The position numbers and the translations under genes are program-made. Of a DNA stretch of 46,833 bases, positions 1 to 8,402 are shown piece after piece. Under the pieces are notes generated by a model. That model did no database searches, was not told the DNA's origin, and worked only from the letters and a program-made list of their open reading frames with translations. The first letter of the stretch is position 1. The number at the start of each line of letters is the position of its first letter. The stretch covers positions 1-46,833 of the forward strand of contig JAICTZ010000051.1 in assembly GCA_025936115.1 (NCBI GenBank), in the 5' to 3' direction. Origin of the DNA: Polyangiaceae bacterium. Its GTDB lineage: Bacteria; Myxococcota_A; Polyangia; Polyangiales; Polyangiaceae.

Positions 1-847
1 CCCCGCGCCGGCTTTGCCGGCGCGCCCCCTCACGCGCTTCGCGCGTGCCTAGTGCCTCCCCCAATGCATCGTTACTTACGGGACGCGGCACTAGCTGGTC
101 TCGCGCGCTCGACTGCTCGCGGAACGCCGCGAGAATTTCGCCCGAGCGCGGCACGGAGCGCACGAGACCGGCCGCATACCAGCGCCGCACTTCGGCGGTG
201 GAGAGGTCGCCCGGACGCCCGGCGAGCGCGGCATTGAGGAGCACGGCGGCGGCGACACTCAGATTCAAACTTTCGACGAAGCCGCGCATGGGAATGCGCA
301 CGCTGTCGTCGGCTGCGCGCGCGAGCACTTCACTGATGCCGTCGTGCTCGTTACCGAGCACGAGACACACGCGCTCGAGCTTGCGCAGATCCTCCGGCAC
401 GAGCGCGCCGTTCGGGTGCGTCGCGATCAAGCGGAAGCCCCGCGCGTGGAGCGAGCTCACCGCGTCCTCCGCCGTCTGGTGCGCGATGACCTCCACCCAG
501 CGCTCGGTCCCTTGCGCCACGCGGTGGCCGACGAAGAACGTCGGCTCCCGTTGCACCACGTGGACCTCGGGCACGCCGAACGCGTCGGCCGAGCGCACGA
601 CGGCCGCGCCGTTGTGCGGATCGCGCGGCATGTCCATCAGCACCGTGACGCTGCCGACACGCTGCCGGACCACGTCCAAGATCCTCGCCTTCCGCCGCTC
701 CTCGGAGAGCGGCTCGAGCGCCGCGATCACCTGCTCAGGGGTGTAGCCGTCTGGCAATACCGGGCGCTCGGCCGTGAGGAGCGCCGAGGTGAGGAGCGGC
801 GACGGCGAAGCGAGGAGCGGTGGAGAAAAGTCGTGACTCTCGGACAT
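1..847 (-). CDS. trmH: tRNA/rRNA 2'-O-methyltransferase, TrmH/SpoU family (3' end beyond the window)
   Basis: The reading frame opens at an ATG at 847 on the minus strand and stays open to base 1, so the C-terminus is missing (at least 282 residues). SpoU-family enzymes 2'-O-methylate ribose in tRNA or rRNA using SAM bound in a knotted fold. The three SPOUT motifs are visible: DPHNGAAVVRSADAFGV (motif 1), VLGNEHDGIS (motif 2) and IPMRGFVESLNLSVAAA (motif 3). Overall order and the GTERWVEV segment resemble E. coli TrmH (tRNA Gm18), so TrmH is more likely than the 23S enzyme RlmB, but substrate is inferred. Residues 1-35 before the core are Ser/Pro/Leu-rich. It is divergent from trxA, sharing an 84-bp gap. 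The last visible codons lie in two GC hairpins, so the true end may be close to the edge. Confidence 0.88.
   Translation of the reverse strand, partial: MSESHDFSPPLLASPSPLLTSALLTAERPVLPDGYTPEQVIAALEPLSEERRKARILDVVRQRVGSVTVLMDMPRDPHNGAAVVRSADAFGVPEVHVVQREPTFFVGHRVAQGTERWVEVIAHQTAEDAVSSLHARGFRLIATHPNGALVPEDLRKLERVCLVLGNEHDGISEVLARAADDSVRIPMRGFVESLNLSVAAAVLLNAALAGRPGDLSTAEVRRWYAAGLVRSVPRSGEILAAFREQSSARDQLVPRPVSNDALGEALGTREAREGARRQSRRG
4..47. other. Two adjacent GC-rich hairpins in the trmH 3' region
   Basis: Bases 4-24 form a perfect 9-bp stem with a TTT loop. Bases 31-47 form a 7-bp stem with a TTC loop. Both fall in the still-open C-terminal frame of trmH. They may be a palindromic repeat that extended the gene, or a terminator-like structure near the real 3' end. 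Confidence 0.5.
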
Positions 848-879
848 TTGCGCGCGCCCCATCGCGGAGCTCGCAGGGG

Positions 880-907
880 TTGCTTAGCGCGGGGGTCGCA
901 TTATGTT
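880..907 (+). promoter_or_regulatory. Candidate promoter for trxA
   Basis: TTGCTT at 880-885 and TATGTT at 902-907 are separated by 16 bp. They match the sigma70-type consensus at 3/6 and 4/6 positions. The site lies in the divergent trmH/trxA gap, 24 bp upstream of the trxA start. This is a pattern match only. Confidence 0.3.
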
Positions 908-931
908 GTAGGGAATTCTGGAGACCGCCCC

Positions 932-1255
932 ATGGCATCCGACAAGATCCACGTGTTCAACGACCTCAATTTCGACACGGAGGTGCTCGCCTCGGGCGTG
1001 CCCGTTCTCGTCGACTTCACCGCCACCTGGTGCGGCCCCTGCAAGGCGCTGTCTCCCATCGTCGATCAAATTGCGACGGAGCTCGACGGGAAGGTAAAAG
1101 TCGGCAAGCTCGACGTCGACGACTCCCCGCTCACGGCCGGCAAGTACGGCGTGCGCGGCGTACCGACCGTCATGGTATTCAAAAACGGCCAACGTGCGGC
1201 TCAGCACGTCGGCCTCACCACCAAGCAGAAGCTCCTCGCACTCGTCGAGGGCTGA
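932..1255 (+). CDS. trxA: Thioredoxin
   Basis: A 107-residue cytoplasmic thioredoxin that reduces protein disulfides and is recharged by NADPH-thioredoxin reductase. The redox site WCGPC is at residues 33-37, preceded by the usual FTAT strand, and the cis-proline motif GVPTVMVF follows near residue 77. Length is normal for the family and there is no signal peptide. The ATG at 932 is chosen because it begins the thioredoxin fold directly and is preceded by TGGAG (919-923) about 8 bp upstream. The frame stays open further upstream, but that extension is low-complexity and antisense to trmH. The next gene starts 25 bp downstream, so the two may be cotranscribed. Confidence 0.95.
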   Translation: MASDKIHVFNDLNFDTEVLASGVPVLVDFTATWCGPCKALSPIVDQIATELDGKVKVGKLDVDDSPLTAGKYGVRGVPTVMVFKNGQRAAQHVGLTTKQKLLALVEG

Positions 1256-1280
1256 GCTTCGGCCCGGCCCCGGTAGGTTC

Positions 1281-4200
1281 GTGGCCGGTCGTATCGCCGC
1301 CTGCGCGCTAGCGACCTTGCTCGTTGGTTGTGCGGGCTCTCGGCCCGCGCCCGATTTGCCCCGACCCGCGGCGGGCGCGCGTTCGGCGCGCGCCGTTGCT
1401 GCGGGCTTTCGCTACCACCCGCATTCGGCCGCCCAGATGCTCGCCTCGGTCGAGCTCGGGGGCGGCCGCGTGCTTTGGGCCGGCCGACGCGGCGAGCGTT
1501 GGCTGTTCGAGCCGGAAAGCAAGCGCCTGTCGACGGCGTTGCCTGCGCCCGAGGATCTCGTCGCCGTGACGAGCGACCCCGGCGGCGGGCATTGGTTCGT
1601 CGGGCGGTCGGGGACGAGCTACCACGCCGCGTCACCGCTCGGCCCGTTCGTCGACGTGACGGTGCCGCTCGAGCCGCTCGCCCAAGTGTCGGCAGCGGGA
1701 CAGACCGTGCTCGGCGTCGGACGCGACGAACGCCTGTCGCGCAGCGTCGACGACGGTCGCACGTGGACGCCCGCAGGACCGGCGGACACCTCGTTCGTCG
1801 ATGTCGCCATCGACGCTCACGGCCAAGTGCTCGCGCTCGCGTCGCCGGAAGCACTATTTCAGAGTGACGACGGCGGAGCGACGTTTCGTCGCAGCGAGCT
1901 GCCGCCGACCGGTGCGCTGTCGCTCGTGGCCGAGCCGAACGGCGACGGCATTCGTATCGTCAGCCTGCTCGGCTCGAGTCATTACGGTGCCGGTTCCGGC
2001 GCTGGGGGCAAGACGGTGCCGCTGCTCGAGGAGGTCATGCACCGTGGCGTAGCGCTGCCGCTCGGTGAAGACGCGGGTTCGCTCGTGGAGGACAACGCGG
2101 TCCTCGGTGGCGGCCAGTACCTCGAGATCCGATCGTTCGGTGACGGAAAGCGGGAGTGGGCGGTCGTGTCGGGCCCGTTCGGAGGGCCGCTCGCTTGGCG
2201 GCCGCTCGTGGAAGCGAAAGGTTGCGGCGCGGTCAAGCTCGGTTCGTTCGAGCGGTTTGCTTACTTTGCGTGCTTCCGCGCGACGCCCGCGGCAACTCAG
2301 CGGATCGAGCTGTTCGCGAGCACGGACGCCGGGCGCTCGTTCGCGCGCGTGGCGCCCGATTTCTGGGGCAGGCTCGCGCGCGTCCGTCTCGCCGTCGGCC
2401 GCGGCGGCGCACTGCTCGTCACCGGCGCTTGTCCGCCGAACGTCGAGGGTCCGGGCTGCGCGCCCGCGGGCATCCTCTACCGCCGGGCCGTGACGAGCGA
2501 ACACGCCGGCAAGGACGCGGGGGCGGAGCAGAGCGCGGAATCGGGCTTCGAGTTCGCGCTCGCCGCCGTGCCCGCGCTGGCCGAGAGCGGCAACGTCGAG
2601 CTGACGTTCGACACGGAAGGTCGCACGGCGTTCGCGCTCGGCGGCAGCACCAAGTCCACGTCGCTCTCGCTCTTCGTTTCCAAAGACGGCGGCCAGAGCT
2701 TCGAGCCGCACGACCTCGCTGACAGCACGCGCGAGCAGGACACGGAGACCGGCGTGCCGTTCACGGCGGGCCGCGACGGGACGCTCTCGCTCGTCCTCGG
2801 CGGGCGGCGCGGAACGCCCTCGCTCGTCGTGGTCGACGCCGAAGGCCGCGTGCTCCGCACGGGAACGGCGCCGGAGCGCGGCTTGCTCGGCGCCGCCGGC
2901 CTCGCGGCGCTCGCGATCGGCGCCGAGAGCGGCGCCGTGGTCGAGTCACTCGACGGCGGGGTGAGCTGGCAGCCGCGCGGCAAGCTCCCGGTGCCGCCCT
3001 GTCCCGGCGACGCGAGTTGCGACGTACCGGTCGTCTGCTCGAGCGACGGCTGTGTCATCGGCGACGACTTCACGCGCGTCGGCTGGGGGCCGAGCGACGA
3101 AGCTTCGCCCGAAGCGTACGCGCCGGTCGACGCCGAGGGTGAGGCGGGCGTCGAGCGCCGCCTGCAGACGCCGCTCGCCTGCGCCCTCGCTCCGGGCGGC
3201 TGGCACGCACTCCCCGGCGTGCGCGAGTTGCCGGACGCGGATCAAGCAGCGATCGGCGACACGGCGTGGTTCGCGCTTGCCGCCGAGGGCGCCAGCGGCG
3301 GCGTCGCCGTGCACCATGGCCGCGGCGGGCCGCACCCGCGCGTCGATACCGTCGAGCTGCTCGCGCCGCCGGCCCGTCCGAGCGAGTACGCACAGAACGT
3401 CACGACGCAGATCGAAGGCGCGGCTGCCATCCGCTACCGCATCCCGGAGGGCCGCGGCAGCGGCGGACGGCTGCGCGACGTCGAAGTGGCCTGGGACAAC
3501 CTGTTCGAAGGACGCGTCGGTCGCGCGCGCCTGCCCGACGCGGGCCTCTACACACCGGGCGACTACGAGCGTGCAGGTGGCGGCGTCCAGAGCGCGCGGC
3601 CCGACTTGGTGAGCATCGCCGAGCGTGGGATTTACGTGCGAATTCACACGCGCACGCGCGCCGATCAGCCGACGTACTTCCTCGACGGGGCGAGCGTCGC
3701 GTCCTTGCCCGCGATCAGCTGGCCCGCGGCGCTACCGCGTGCGGCGCGCGGTGAGATGGCGCATCTCGGTTCCGAGCACGTGGGGCTCATGCTGCTCGCG
3801 CGCGGCGGAGCGCTCGCGCGCGCGCGCATGACGAACGGCGCGTGGGAGTTCGCCGCCGCGAGCGTCGGCTTGCCCGATCCGGAGGCGTTCGGGGTCGCAC
3901 AGCTCATCGACATCACCTATTTCAAGGGTGAGGCGGCGCTCCACGTCGAGAAGCTCGACGAGCGCGGGCGTCGAGCAGAGGCGCACCTCTTCCCGCTCAA
4001 GGCGGAGGGCCCCGTTGCCGGCAGCCCCATTGCCGTGCCGACCGAGCTCGATTTACCCGCGACGCCCGCCGCGTGCACCGCTGCCGAACGCACGACGACC
4101 GCTCGTCTCGTGGCGCGCGGTTACCCGGGTGCGCACCATCCCGTCGTCGTCACGGATGCCGTGGAACCGCCGCGCGCCATGCTCACGGGCGACGCCGTGC

Positions 4201-4463
4201 TCCACGGCACGAAAGCGGCTCCCTGCGCCGCCGCTTTCGAGCTCCACTCCGCCCCTGGCGGCGCGCCCGACCCCGCGGCGCCCGAATCCGGCGTGGTCCT
4301 GCTCGATGATCTCGGACACGCTTGGCTTTTCCGGCGGCCGCGTGAAAATGGCGCCGACGGCGCGCGCGTCGAGTACCGCGGCATGAGCTGCCGTTTCGAG
4401 CCGAACCTCGAGTTGCCCGAAGAGATCCTGAACGCCCCGGAGGCGCTTGCGCCGAAGCGGTGA
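1281..4463 (+). CDS. Large lipoprotein with Asp-box (BNR) repeats
   Basis: About 1060 residues from a GTG at 1281. This start gives a short lipoprotein signal (MAGRIAACALATLLVGC) with lipobox LVGC and lipidated Cys17; the same frame is open upstream but overlaps trxA. At least five Asp-box motifs (S-x-D-x-G-x-[ST]-[WF]) are visible, starting near residues 155, 195, 347, 467 and 556. Such motifs mark beta-propeller proteins of the sialidase/sortilin/Ycf48 type, so the N-terminal half is probably one or two propellers on the cell surface. The C-terminal third is not recognised. No sialidase catalytic arginine triad could be assigned, so a binding or scaffold role is more likely than glycosidase activity. 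Only 21 bp separate it from purB. Confidence 0.75.
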   Translation: MAGRIAACALATLLVGCAGSRPAPDLPRPAAGARSARAVAAGFRYHPHSAAQMLASVELGGGRVLWAGRRGERWLFEPESKRLSTALPAPEDLVAVTSDPGGGHWFVGRSGTSYHAASPLGPFVDVTVPLEPLAQVSAAGQTVLGVGRDERLSRSVDDGRTWTPAGPADTSFVDVAIDAHGQVLALASPEALFQSDDGGATFRRSELPPTGALSLVAEPNGDGIRIVSLLGSSHYGAGSGAGGKTVPLLEEVMHRGVALPLGEDAGSLVEDNAVLGGGQYLEIRSFGDGKREWAVVSGPFGGPLAWRPLVEAKGCGAVKLGSFERFAYFACFRATPAATQRIELFASTDAGRSFARVAPDFWGRLARVRLAVGRGGALLVTGACPPNVEGPGCAPAGILYRRAVTSEHAGKDAGAEQSAESGFEFALAAVPALAESGNVELTFDTEGRTAFALGGSTKSTSLSLFVSKDGGQSFEPHDLADSTREQDTETGVPFTAGRDGTLSLVLGGRRGTPSLVVVDAEGRVLRTGTAPERGLLGAAGLAALAIGAESGAVVESLDGGVSWQPRGKLPVPPCPGDASCDVPVVCSSDGCVIGDDFTRVGWGPSDEASPEAYAPVDAEGEAGVERRLQTPLACALAPGGWHALPGVRELPDADQAAIGDTAWFALAAEGASGGVAVHHGRGGPHPRVDTVELLAPPARPSEYAQNVTTQIEGAAAIRYRIPEGRGSGGRLRDVEVAWDNLFEGRVGRARLPDAGLYTPGDYERAGGGVQSARPDLVSIAERGIYVRIHTRTRADQPTYFLDGASVASLPAISWPAALPRAARGEMAHLGSEHVGLMLLARGGALARARMTNGAWEFAAASVGLPDPEAFGVAQLIDITYFKGEAALHVEKLDERGRRAEAHLFPLKAEGPVAGSPIAVPTELDLPATPAACTAAERTTTARLVARGYPGAHHPVVVTDAVEPPRAMLTGDAVLHGTKAAPCAAAFELHSAPGGAPDPAAPESGVVLLDDLGHAWLFRRPRENGADGARVEYRGMSCRFEPNLELPEEILNAPEALAPKR

Positions 4464-4484
4464 CTCTCGTAGGAGCCTCCGCGC

Positions 4485-5783
4485 ATGATCCCGCGCTACA
4501 CGCCCAAGGAATTCGCCGAGCTCTGGTCCGACAAAACGCGCTACGAGACCTGGCTCGACGTGGAGCTCGCCGCCTGCGAGGCGCTCGAGAGTGCGGGCCA
4601 CGTACCGCGTGGCACGGCAGCCGCGATCCGCGCTAAGAACCTCGTGCTCGACCCGGCGGCGATCGATCGGATCGAGCAGAAAACGCGACATGACGTCATC
4701 GCCTTCTTGACGCACGTCGAGGAGCTCGCCGGCGATCCGGCGCGCTGGCTGCACCGCGGCATGACCTCGAGCGACGTGCTCGACACGAGTCTTGCGTGCC
4801 TGCTCGTGCGCGCGACCGATCTCTTGCTCGCGCGCACCGACACGCTCGCCGAAAAGCTCGCGCAGCGTGCGCGCGAACACGCCCGCACGCCGATGATCGG
4901 CCGCTCGCACGGCATCCACGCCGAGCCGACGACGTTCGGCGTCGCGCTCGCCGGACACCTCGCCGAAATCCGGCGTGGCCGCGCGCGCCTCGCCCGCGCT
5001 CGTGAAGAGATCGCCGTCGGCAAGATCGCCGGCGCCGTCGGCACCTACGCGCACCTCTCGCCCGAGATCGAGGCCGAGGCGCTGCGAAAGCTCGGCCTCG
5101 GCGCCGAGACCGTCTCGACCCAGGTCGTCGCGCGCGACCGCCACGCTGCGTTCTTTTCCGCGCTCGCGTTGCTCGCCGCCGGCATCGAGCGGCTCGCGAC
5201 GAACGTCCGTCACTGGCAGCGCACCGAGGTCGGTGAGGCCGAGGAGCGGTTTTCGGCCGGTCAAAAGGGCTCGAGTGCGATGCCCCACAAGCGTAACCCC
5301 GTCTTGAGCGAGAACCTGTGTGGCCTCGCGCGCGTCGTGCGCGCCGCCGTGACGCCCGCGCTCGAGAACGTCGCGCTCTGGCACGAGCGCGACATCTCGC
5401 ATTCTTCGGTCGAACGCATGCTCGCTCCCGACGCCACGGCGACGCTCGGCTTCATGCTCGAGCGCGCGGCGGGACTCGTCGAAGGACTCGTCGTCTACCC
5501 CGAGCGCCTCGACCAAAACCTCGCGCGCACGGGCGGGCTCTTTTTCAGCGAAGCCGTCATGCTCGCGCTCGTCGAGAAGGGCCTCGCGCGCCAGGCGGCG
5601 TACGAGCTGGTGCAACGGAGCGCCATGCGCGCCTTCCGCGGCGAAGGCGAGTTCCGCGCTTTGCTCGGCGCCGACAGCGACATCGCCTCGCGTCTCACGC
5701 CGAGCGAGCTCGACGGCTGCTTCGATCTCGAACACGCGCTCCGCTACGCCGAGGCGCTCGTCGAGCGGGCGATGCGGACGTAA
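4485..5783 (+). CDS. purB: Adenylosuccinate lyase
   Basis: A 432-residue enzyme of the fumarase/aspartase superfamily. It acts twice in purine synthesis, splitting SAICAR to AICAR and adenylosuccinate to AMP, releasing fumarate each time. The signature loop SSAMPHKRNP with its catalytic serine is at residues 263-272, the TSSDVLDT motif near 95-101, and the GRSHGIHAEPTTFG catalytic-histidine segment near 139-152. Length is typical of the short bacterial PurB class. The ATG at 4485 follows a purine stretch (GTAGGAG). Its 3' end overlaps the convergent glycosyltransferase by 40 bp. No other purine gene is nearby. Confidence 0.95.
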   Translation: MIPRYTPKEFAELWSDKTRYETWLDVELAACEALESAGHVPRGTAAAIRAKNLVLDPAAIDRIEQKTRHDVIAFLTHVEELAGDPARWLHRGMTSSDVLDTSLACLLVRATDLLLARTDTLAEKLAQRAREHARTPMIGRSHGIHAEPTTFGVALAGHLAEIRRGRARLARAREEIAVGKIAGAVGTYAHLSPEIEAEALRKLGLGAETVSTQVVARDRHAAFFSALALLAAGIERLATNVRHWQRTEVGEAEERFSAGQKGSSAMPHKRNPVLSENLCGLARVVRAAVTPALENVALWHERDISHSSVERMLAPDATATLGFMLERAAGLVEGLVVYPERLDQNLARTGGLFFSEAVMLALVEKGLARQAAYELVQRSAMRAFRGEGEFRALLGADSDIASRLTPSELDGCFDLEHALRYAEALVERAMRT

Positions 5784-6523
5784 CGACGGCCGATCACGCC
5801 CACGATGTTCACGACGTGCCACGGCCGGAGGCCGCTCCGTTCGTCCGCGTACACCGGCCGCACCGGCACTTCCGTCACGCGGAAGCCGCGAGCGGCGAGT
5901 AGCAGCAGGAGATCGTTCGGGTAGCCGTAGCGCGGCCAGAGCTCGTCGAGCGGCAGGACGCGGGCCGCGCGCGCGGAAAGCGCCGTGAAACCGCATTGGG
6001 TGTCGCTCACGCGGAGCCCGGACGCGCGCCGCGTCAAGAGGGAGAGGAAGTGCCCTCCGAGGCGGCGGGCGAGCGGCATCTTGCCGGCTTCCGCATGAGC
6101 GAAGCGGTTGCCCTTGGCGTAATCGGCGCCGGCGAGCACGGCCGAAACGAGCGGCTCGAGATCGTCGGGGTGCATCTGATCGTCGCCGGCCATGACGCCG
6201 AGCACGTCGTGGCCGTCGGCGAGCGCCGCCCGATAACCGCTCACGATCGCTGCGCCGACTCCGCGATTGTCGGCGTGGCGGACGAGCTTGATGCGCGGAT
6301 CGGCGACGCGACCGGCGGCTGCCAGCGTGCCGTCGGGGCTCGCGTCGTCCACGACGTAAATCGCGTCCACATACGCGGGAACACGCGCGAGCATGCGCGC
6401 GATGAGCCTCTCTTCGCGGTAGGCCGGCACCACCACGGCGACACGCGCTTCAGCGAGCACCTTCGACTCCGCACCTGAGAGTGAAGTGTGCCGCACCCAC
6501 CGCCGAGCTTTGCCGCGCGTCAA
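5744..6523 (-). CDS. Glycosyltransferase family 2 (dolichol-phosphate-mannose synthase-like)
   Basis: 259 residues. The GT-A core begins with VAVVVPAYREE near residue 28, followed by VVDDASPDGT and the GDDQ segment that supplies the acidic metal-nucleotide-sugar site. It probably transfers a sugar from a nucleotide donor to a polyprenyl phosphate or similar acceptor at the inner membrane face. Unlike GtrB-type enzymes it shows no clear C-terminal pair of transmembrane helices, so it is probably soluble or peripheral. Residues 1-25 are basic and may not belong to the fold; a later start inside this stretch is possible. Its last 40 bp overlap purB on the other strand. The acceptor is unknown. 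Confidence 0.85.
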   Translation of the reverse strand: MTRGKARRWVRHTSLSGAESKVLAEARVAVVVPAYREERLIARMLARVPAYVDAIYVVDDASPDGTLAAAGRVADPRIKLVRHADNRGVGAAIVSGYRAALADGHDVLGVMAGDDQMHPDDLEPLVSAVLAGADYAKGNRFAHAEAGKMPLARRLGGHFLSLLTRRASGLRVSDTQCGFTALSARAARVLPLDELWPRYGYPNDLLLLLAARGFRVTEVPVRPVYADERSGLRPWHVVNIVGVIGRRYVRIARSTSASA

Positions 6524-6618
6524 TTTCGCTCATCGAGGCAGCCCGCCCCGCTCGCGCGCCGCCGAGAGCGTGCCGCCTGGCCCTCCTCTTGCTTCGTCGA
6601 TGAATTACGAGGTCTGTC

Positions 6619-7038
6619 ATGCCTGAGCCGAAGACGCTGGAACGGGCGAAACAGGATCTGCGGAGCGGCAAGAGCGCATCGACCGCGGCCGGCGAGTTCG
6701 TGCGCGAGGAGATCCACCACGTGCGGGAAGGCAAGCACGGCGCGCGCTCCGCCAAACAAGCGATTGCGATCGGACTCTCGAAGGCGCGGCGCGCCGGTGT
6801 CCCGCTCTCGCCGCCCGCACGTGGAAGCACGAGCGAGCGCACGCGGAAGTCTGCCGAGCGCGCGTACGAAGCTGGCCAGCACGGTGCCAAGTCGAAGGCG
6901 GCGCCGCGCCGGAGTCGTGCCGTCGAGAAGGCGCTCGAGCGCGAGCCGAAGGACACCGCGTCGAAAGCGTCCCTGTCGCGCCAGGCGAGGAGCGCAGCCG
7001 GACGCCGCAAGCGTGCCGGGGCGAGCGCGAGTCGCTGA
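6619..7038 (+). CDS. Small basic DUF6496-type protein
   Basis: 139 residues, very rich in Lys, Arg and Ala. The first half contains FVREEIHHVREGKHG followed by a KQAIAIGLSKARRAGV segment, the pattern of DUF6496 proteins, whose function is not established. The second half is a lysine/arginine/alanine-rich tail resembling histone-H1-like or nucleoid-binding tails, so DNA binding is an inference. The ATG at 6619 has GAGG about 6 bp upstream. It lies 66 bp before the hsp20 gene on the same strand, so the two may be expressed together under stress. Confidence 0.7.
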   Translation: MPEPKTLERAKQDLRSGKSASTAAGEFVREEIHHVREGKHGARSAKQAIAIGLSKARRAGVPLSPPARGSTSERTRKSAERAYEAGQHGAKSKAAPRRSRAVEKALEREPKDTASKASLSRQARSAAGRRKRAGASASR

Positions 7039-7104
7039 AGACTCATCGCTCTGCCGAAGCAGCGCGTCGCTGCAGGCAAGCAGCGAGGAAAGGAGACAGA
7101 AATC

Positions 7105-7713
7105 ATGGCCGAATCACGCAATATCACCACCCAAGGCCAAGGGGGCACACCGCAGGGCCAAGGGAACACACCGCAGGGACAAGGGGGTACCCTGCAGACC
7201 CGCAGGAGCGAGCTTCAACGCGGTGGATCGTGGTCACCGTTTTCGCTCATGAGCCGAATGATGAGCGACATGGACCGCTTCTTCGACGACTTCGGGCTCG
7301 GTCGCTCGCTCTGGGGGCGCGCTGGGGAGCACGGCGCTGGGCCGAGCACGGGCATCGATTTCGTGCCGCGCATGGACGTGTTCGAGCGCGACGGCAAGCT
7401 CACGGTGCATGCGGATCTGCCCGGGATGCGCCAAGAGGACGTGAAGGTCAACGTCCAGGACGGAGTGCTCACGATTGCGGGCGAGCGGAGCCACGAGCAC
7501 GAGCACGAGAAGGGCGGCATCTACCGCTGCGAACGCGAGTACGGCTCCTTCCGGCGCAGCATCGCGCTGCCCGAGGGCGTGAGCCCGGACTCGATTCGAG
7601 CGACCTTCGAGCAGGGCGTGCTCGAGGTAACGGTGCCGTTGCCCGAGAAGAAGCAGGAACCGCAGGGCCGCACGATTCCGATCAACACGAAGCAGACGGA
7701 GACGCGGCACTGA
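7105..7713 (+). CDS. Small heat-shock protein, Hsp20/alpha-crystallin family
   Basis: 202 residues. The alpha-crystallin domain spans about residues 88-185: PRMDVFERDGKLTVHADLPG begins it, and GVLEVTVPLP near its end is the conserved G-x-L motif for dimer and oligomer contacts. A C-terminal IPI motif (RTIPINT) fits the usual oligomerisation anchor. Such proteins hold unfolding proteins in the cytoplasm in a refoldable state without ATP. The N-terminal arm carries three copies of a seven-residue Gln/Gly repeat (residues 10-30), which is unusual. A strong Shine-Dalgarno sequence (AAAGGAGA, 7089-7096) supports the ATG at 7105. Confidence 0.93.
   Translation: MAESRNITTQGQGGTPQGQGNTPQGQGGTLQTRRSELQRGGSWSPFSLMSRMMSDMDRFFDDFGLGRSLWGRAGEHGAGPSTGIDFVPRMDVFERDGKLTVHADLPGMRQEDVKVNVQDGVLTIAGERSHEHEHEKGGIYRCEREYGSFRRSIALPEGVSPDSIRATFEQGVLEVTVPLPEKKQEPQGRTIPINTKQTETRH
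7132..7194 (+). repeat. Three 21-bp in-frame repeats in hsp20
   Basis: Three consecutive 21-bp units encode QGQGGTP, QGQGNTP and QGQGGTL at the N-terminus of the Hsp20 protein. Because the unit is a multiple of three, copy number could vary without breaking the frame. Confidence 0.85.
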
Positions 7714-7784
7714 CGTCGAGTGAGCGAGCGCGGGGCGGCGCGAGAGGCTTGGTCTCGCGCCCCCCGGCGCTATAGTCGCCGACA

Positions 7785-8402
7785 ATGTCGGTTTTTCGCG
7801 GCCCCTGGACACGACGCAGGCTCGTCTGGTCACTGCTCGGCCTCTTCGCAGGGCTCGGTGTGCTCTCCGTCGTCGGGGCGCACGTGCTTTACCCGAGCGA
7901 TCGCACGCCGGAAGGCGCGTACTACCGCGTCGTCATCGCCGTGAACCGCGGCGAGCCCGCGCAGTTTTTCGCGTACCTCGAGACCCCGGCCGAGCATGCC
8001 TGTTACACCATTCGTGACTACCGCCGCCGAGCTCGCGAACGGGTGCTCGCCGCCTATCCGGAGCCGCAGCGCGGCGAGCTCAGCCGAGAACACGTCGAGG
8101 AAGCGACGGCGGCCGACGGCGCCGACGTATTCGCGCTGTACGCGCGGCGGCTCGGCTTCATGGCGCGCCTCCGCAAGGACCTCTCTGGCGTCGCGCGCGT
8201 CGAGCAGCACGGCGAACGCGCGACGGTCGAGACGGCGCGCGGGACACGCTATCCGTTTCGGCGCCGGCCAGAAAACGGCATCTGGGGCCTGACGCTGTTC
8301 ACGGCCGTGCTCGAAGCCGAAGCGGAGCGCGCTGCGCGCGACTACGCGCTGATCGACAAAGCGGCGAAGGACTACGAGCGGGCGCGCGCCGCGGGCGACT
8401 GA
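7785..8402 (+). CDS. Membrane-anchored protein of unknown function
   Basis: 205 residues. After a basic start (MSVFRGPWTRRR) there is one hydrophobic helix at about residues 13-33, so most of the protein should lie outside the membrane. The remaining part is charged and Arg/Ala-rich with predicted helices; YYRVVIAVNRGEPAQFFAYLE suggests a small alpha-beta fold similar to NTF2-like or DUF4878-type extracytoplasmic domains, but no family is identified with confidence. It stands 71 bp downstream of hsp20. Its 3' end overlaps the convergent LacI-type gene by 31 bp. Confidence 0.65.
   Translation: MSVFRGPWTRRRLVWSLLGLFAGLGVLSVVGAHVLYPSDRTPEGAYYRVVIAVNRGEPAQFFAYLETPAEHACYTIRDYRRRARERVLAAYPEPQRGELSREHVEEATAADGADVFALYARRLGFMARLRKDLSGVARVEQHGERATVETARGTRYPFRRRPENGIWGLTLFTAVLEAEAERAARDYALIDKAAKDYERARAAGD

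Noticed and set aside
344..931. Upstream extension of trxA
   Set aside because: The frame is open but antisense to trmH, and the thioredoxin fold begins at the ATG at 932 with a ribosome binding site.
4053..5996. Long open frame on the minus strand (647 codons)
   Set aside because: It is antisense to purB and the Asp-box lipoprotein, both with clear motifs; its translation is Arg/Glu/Ala-rich without any family pattern, a common result of high GC.
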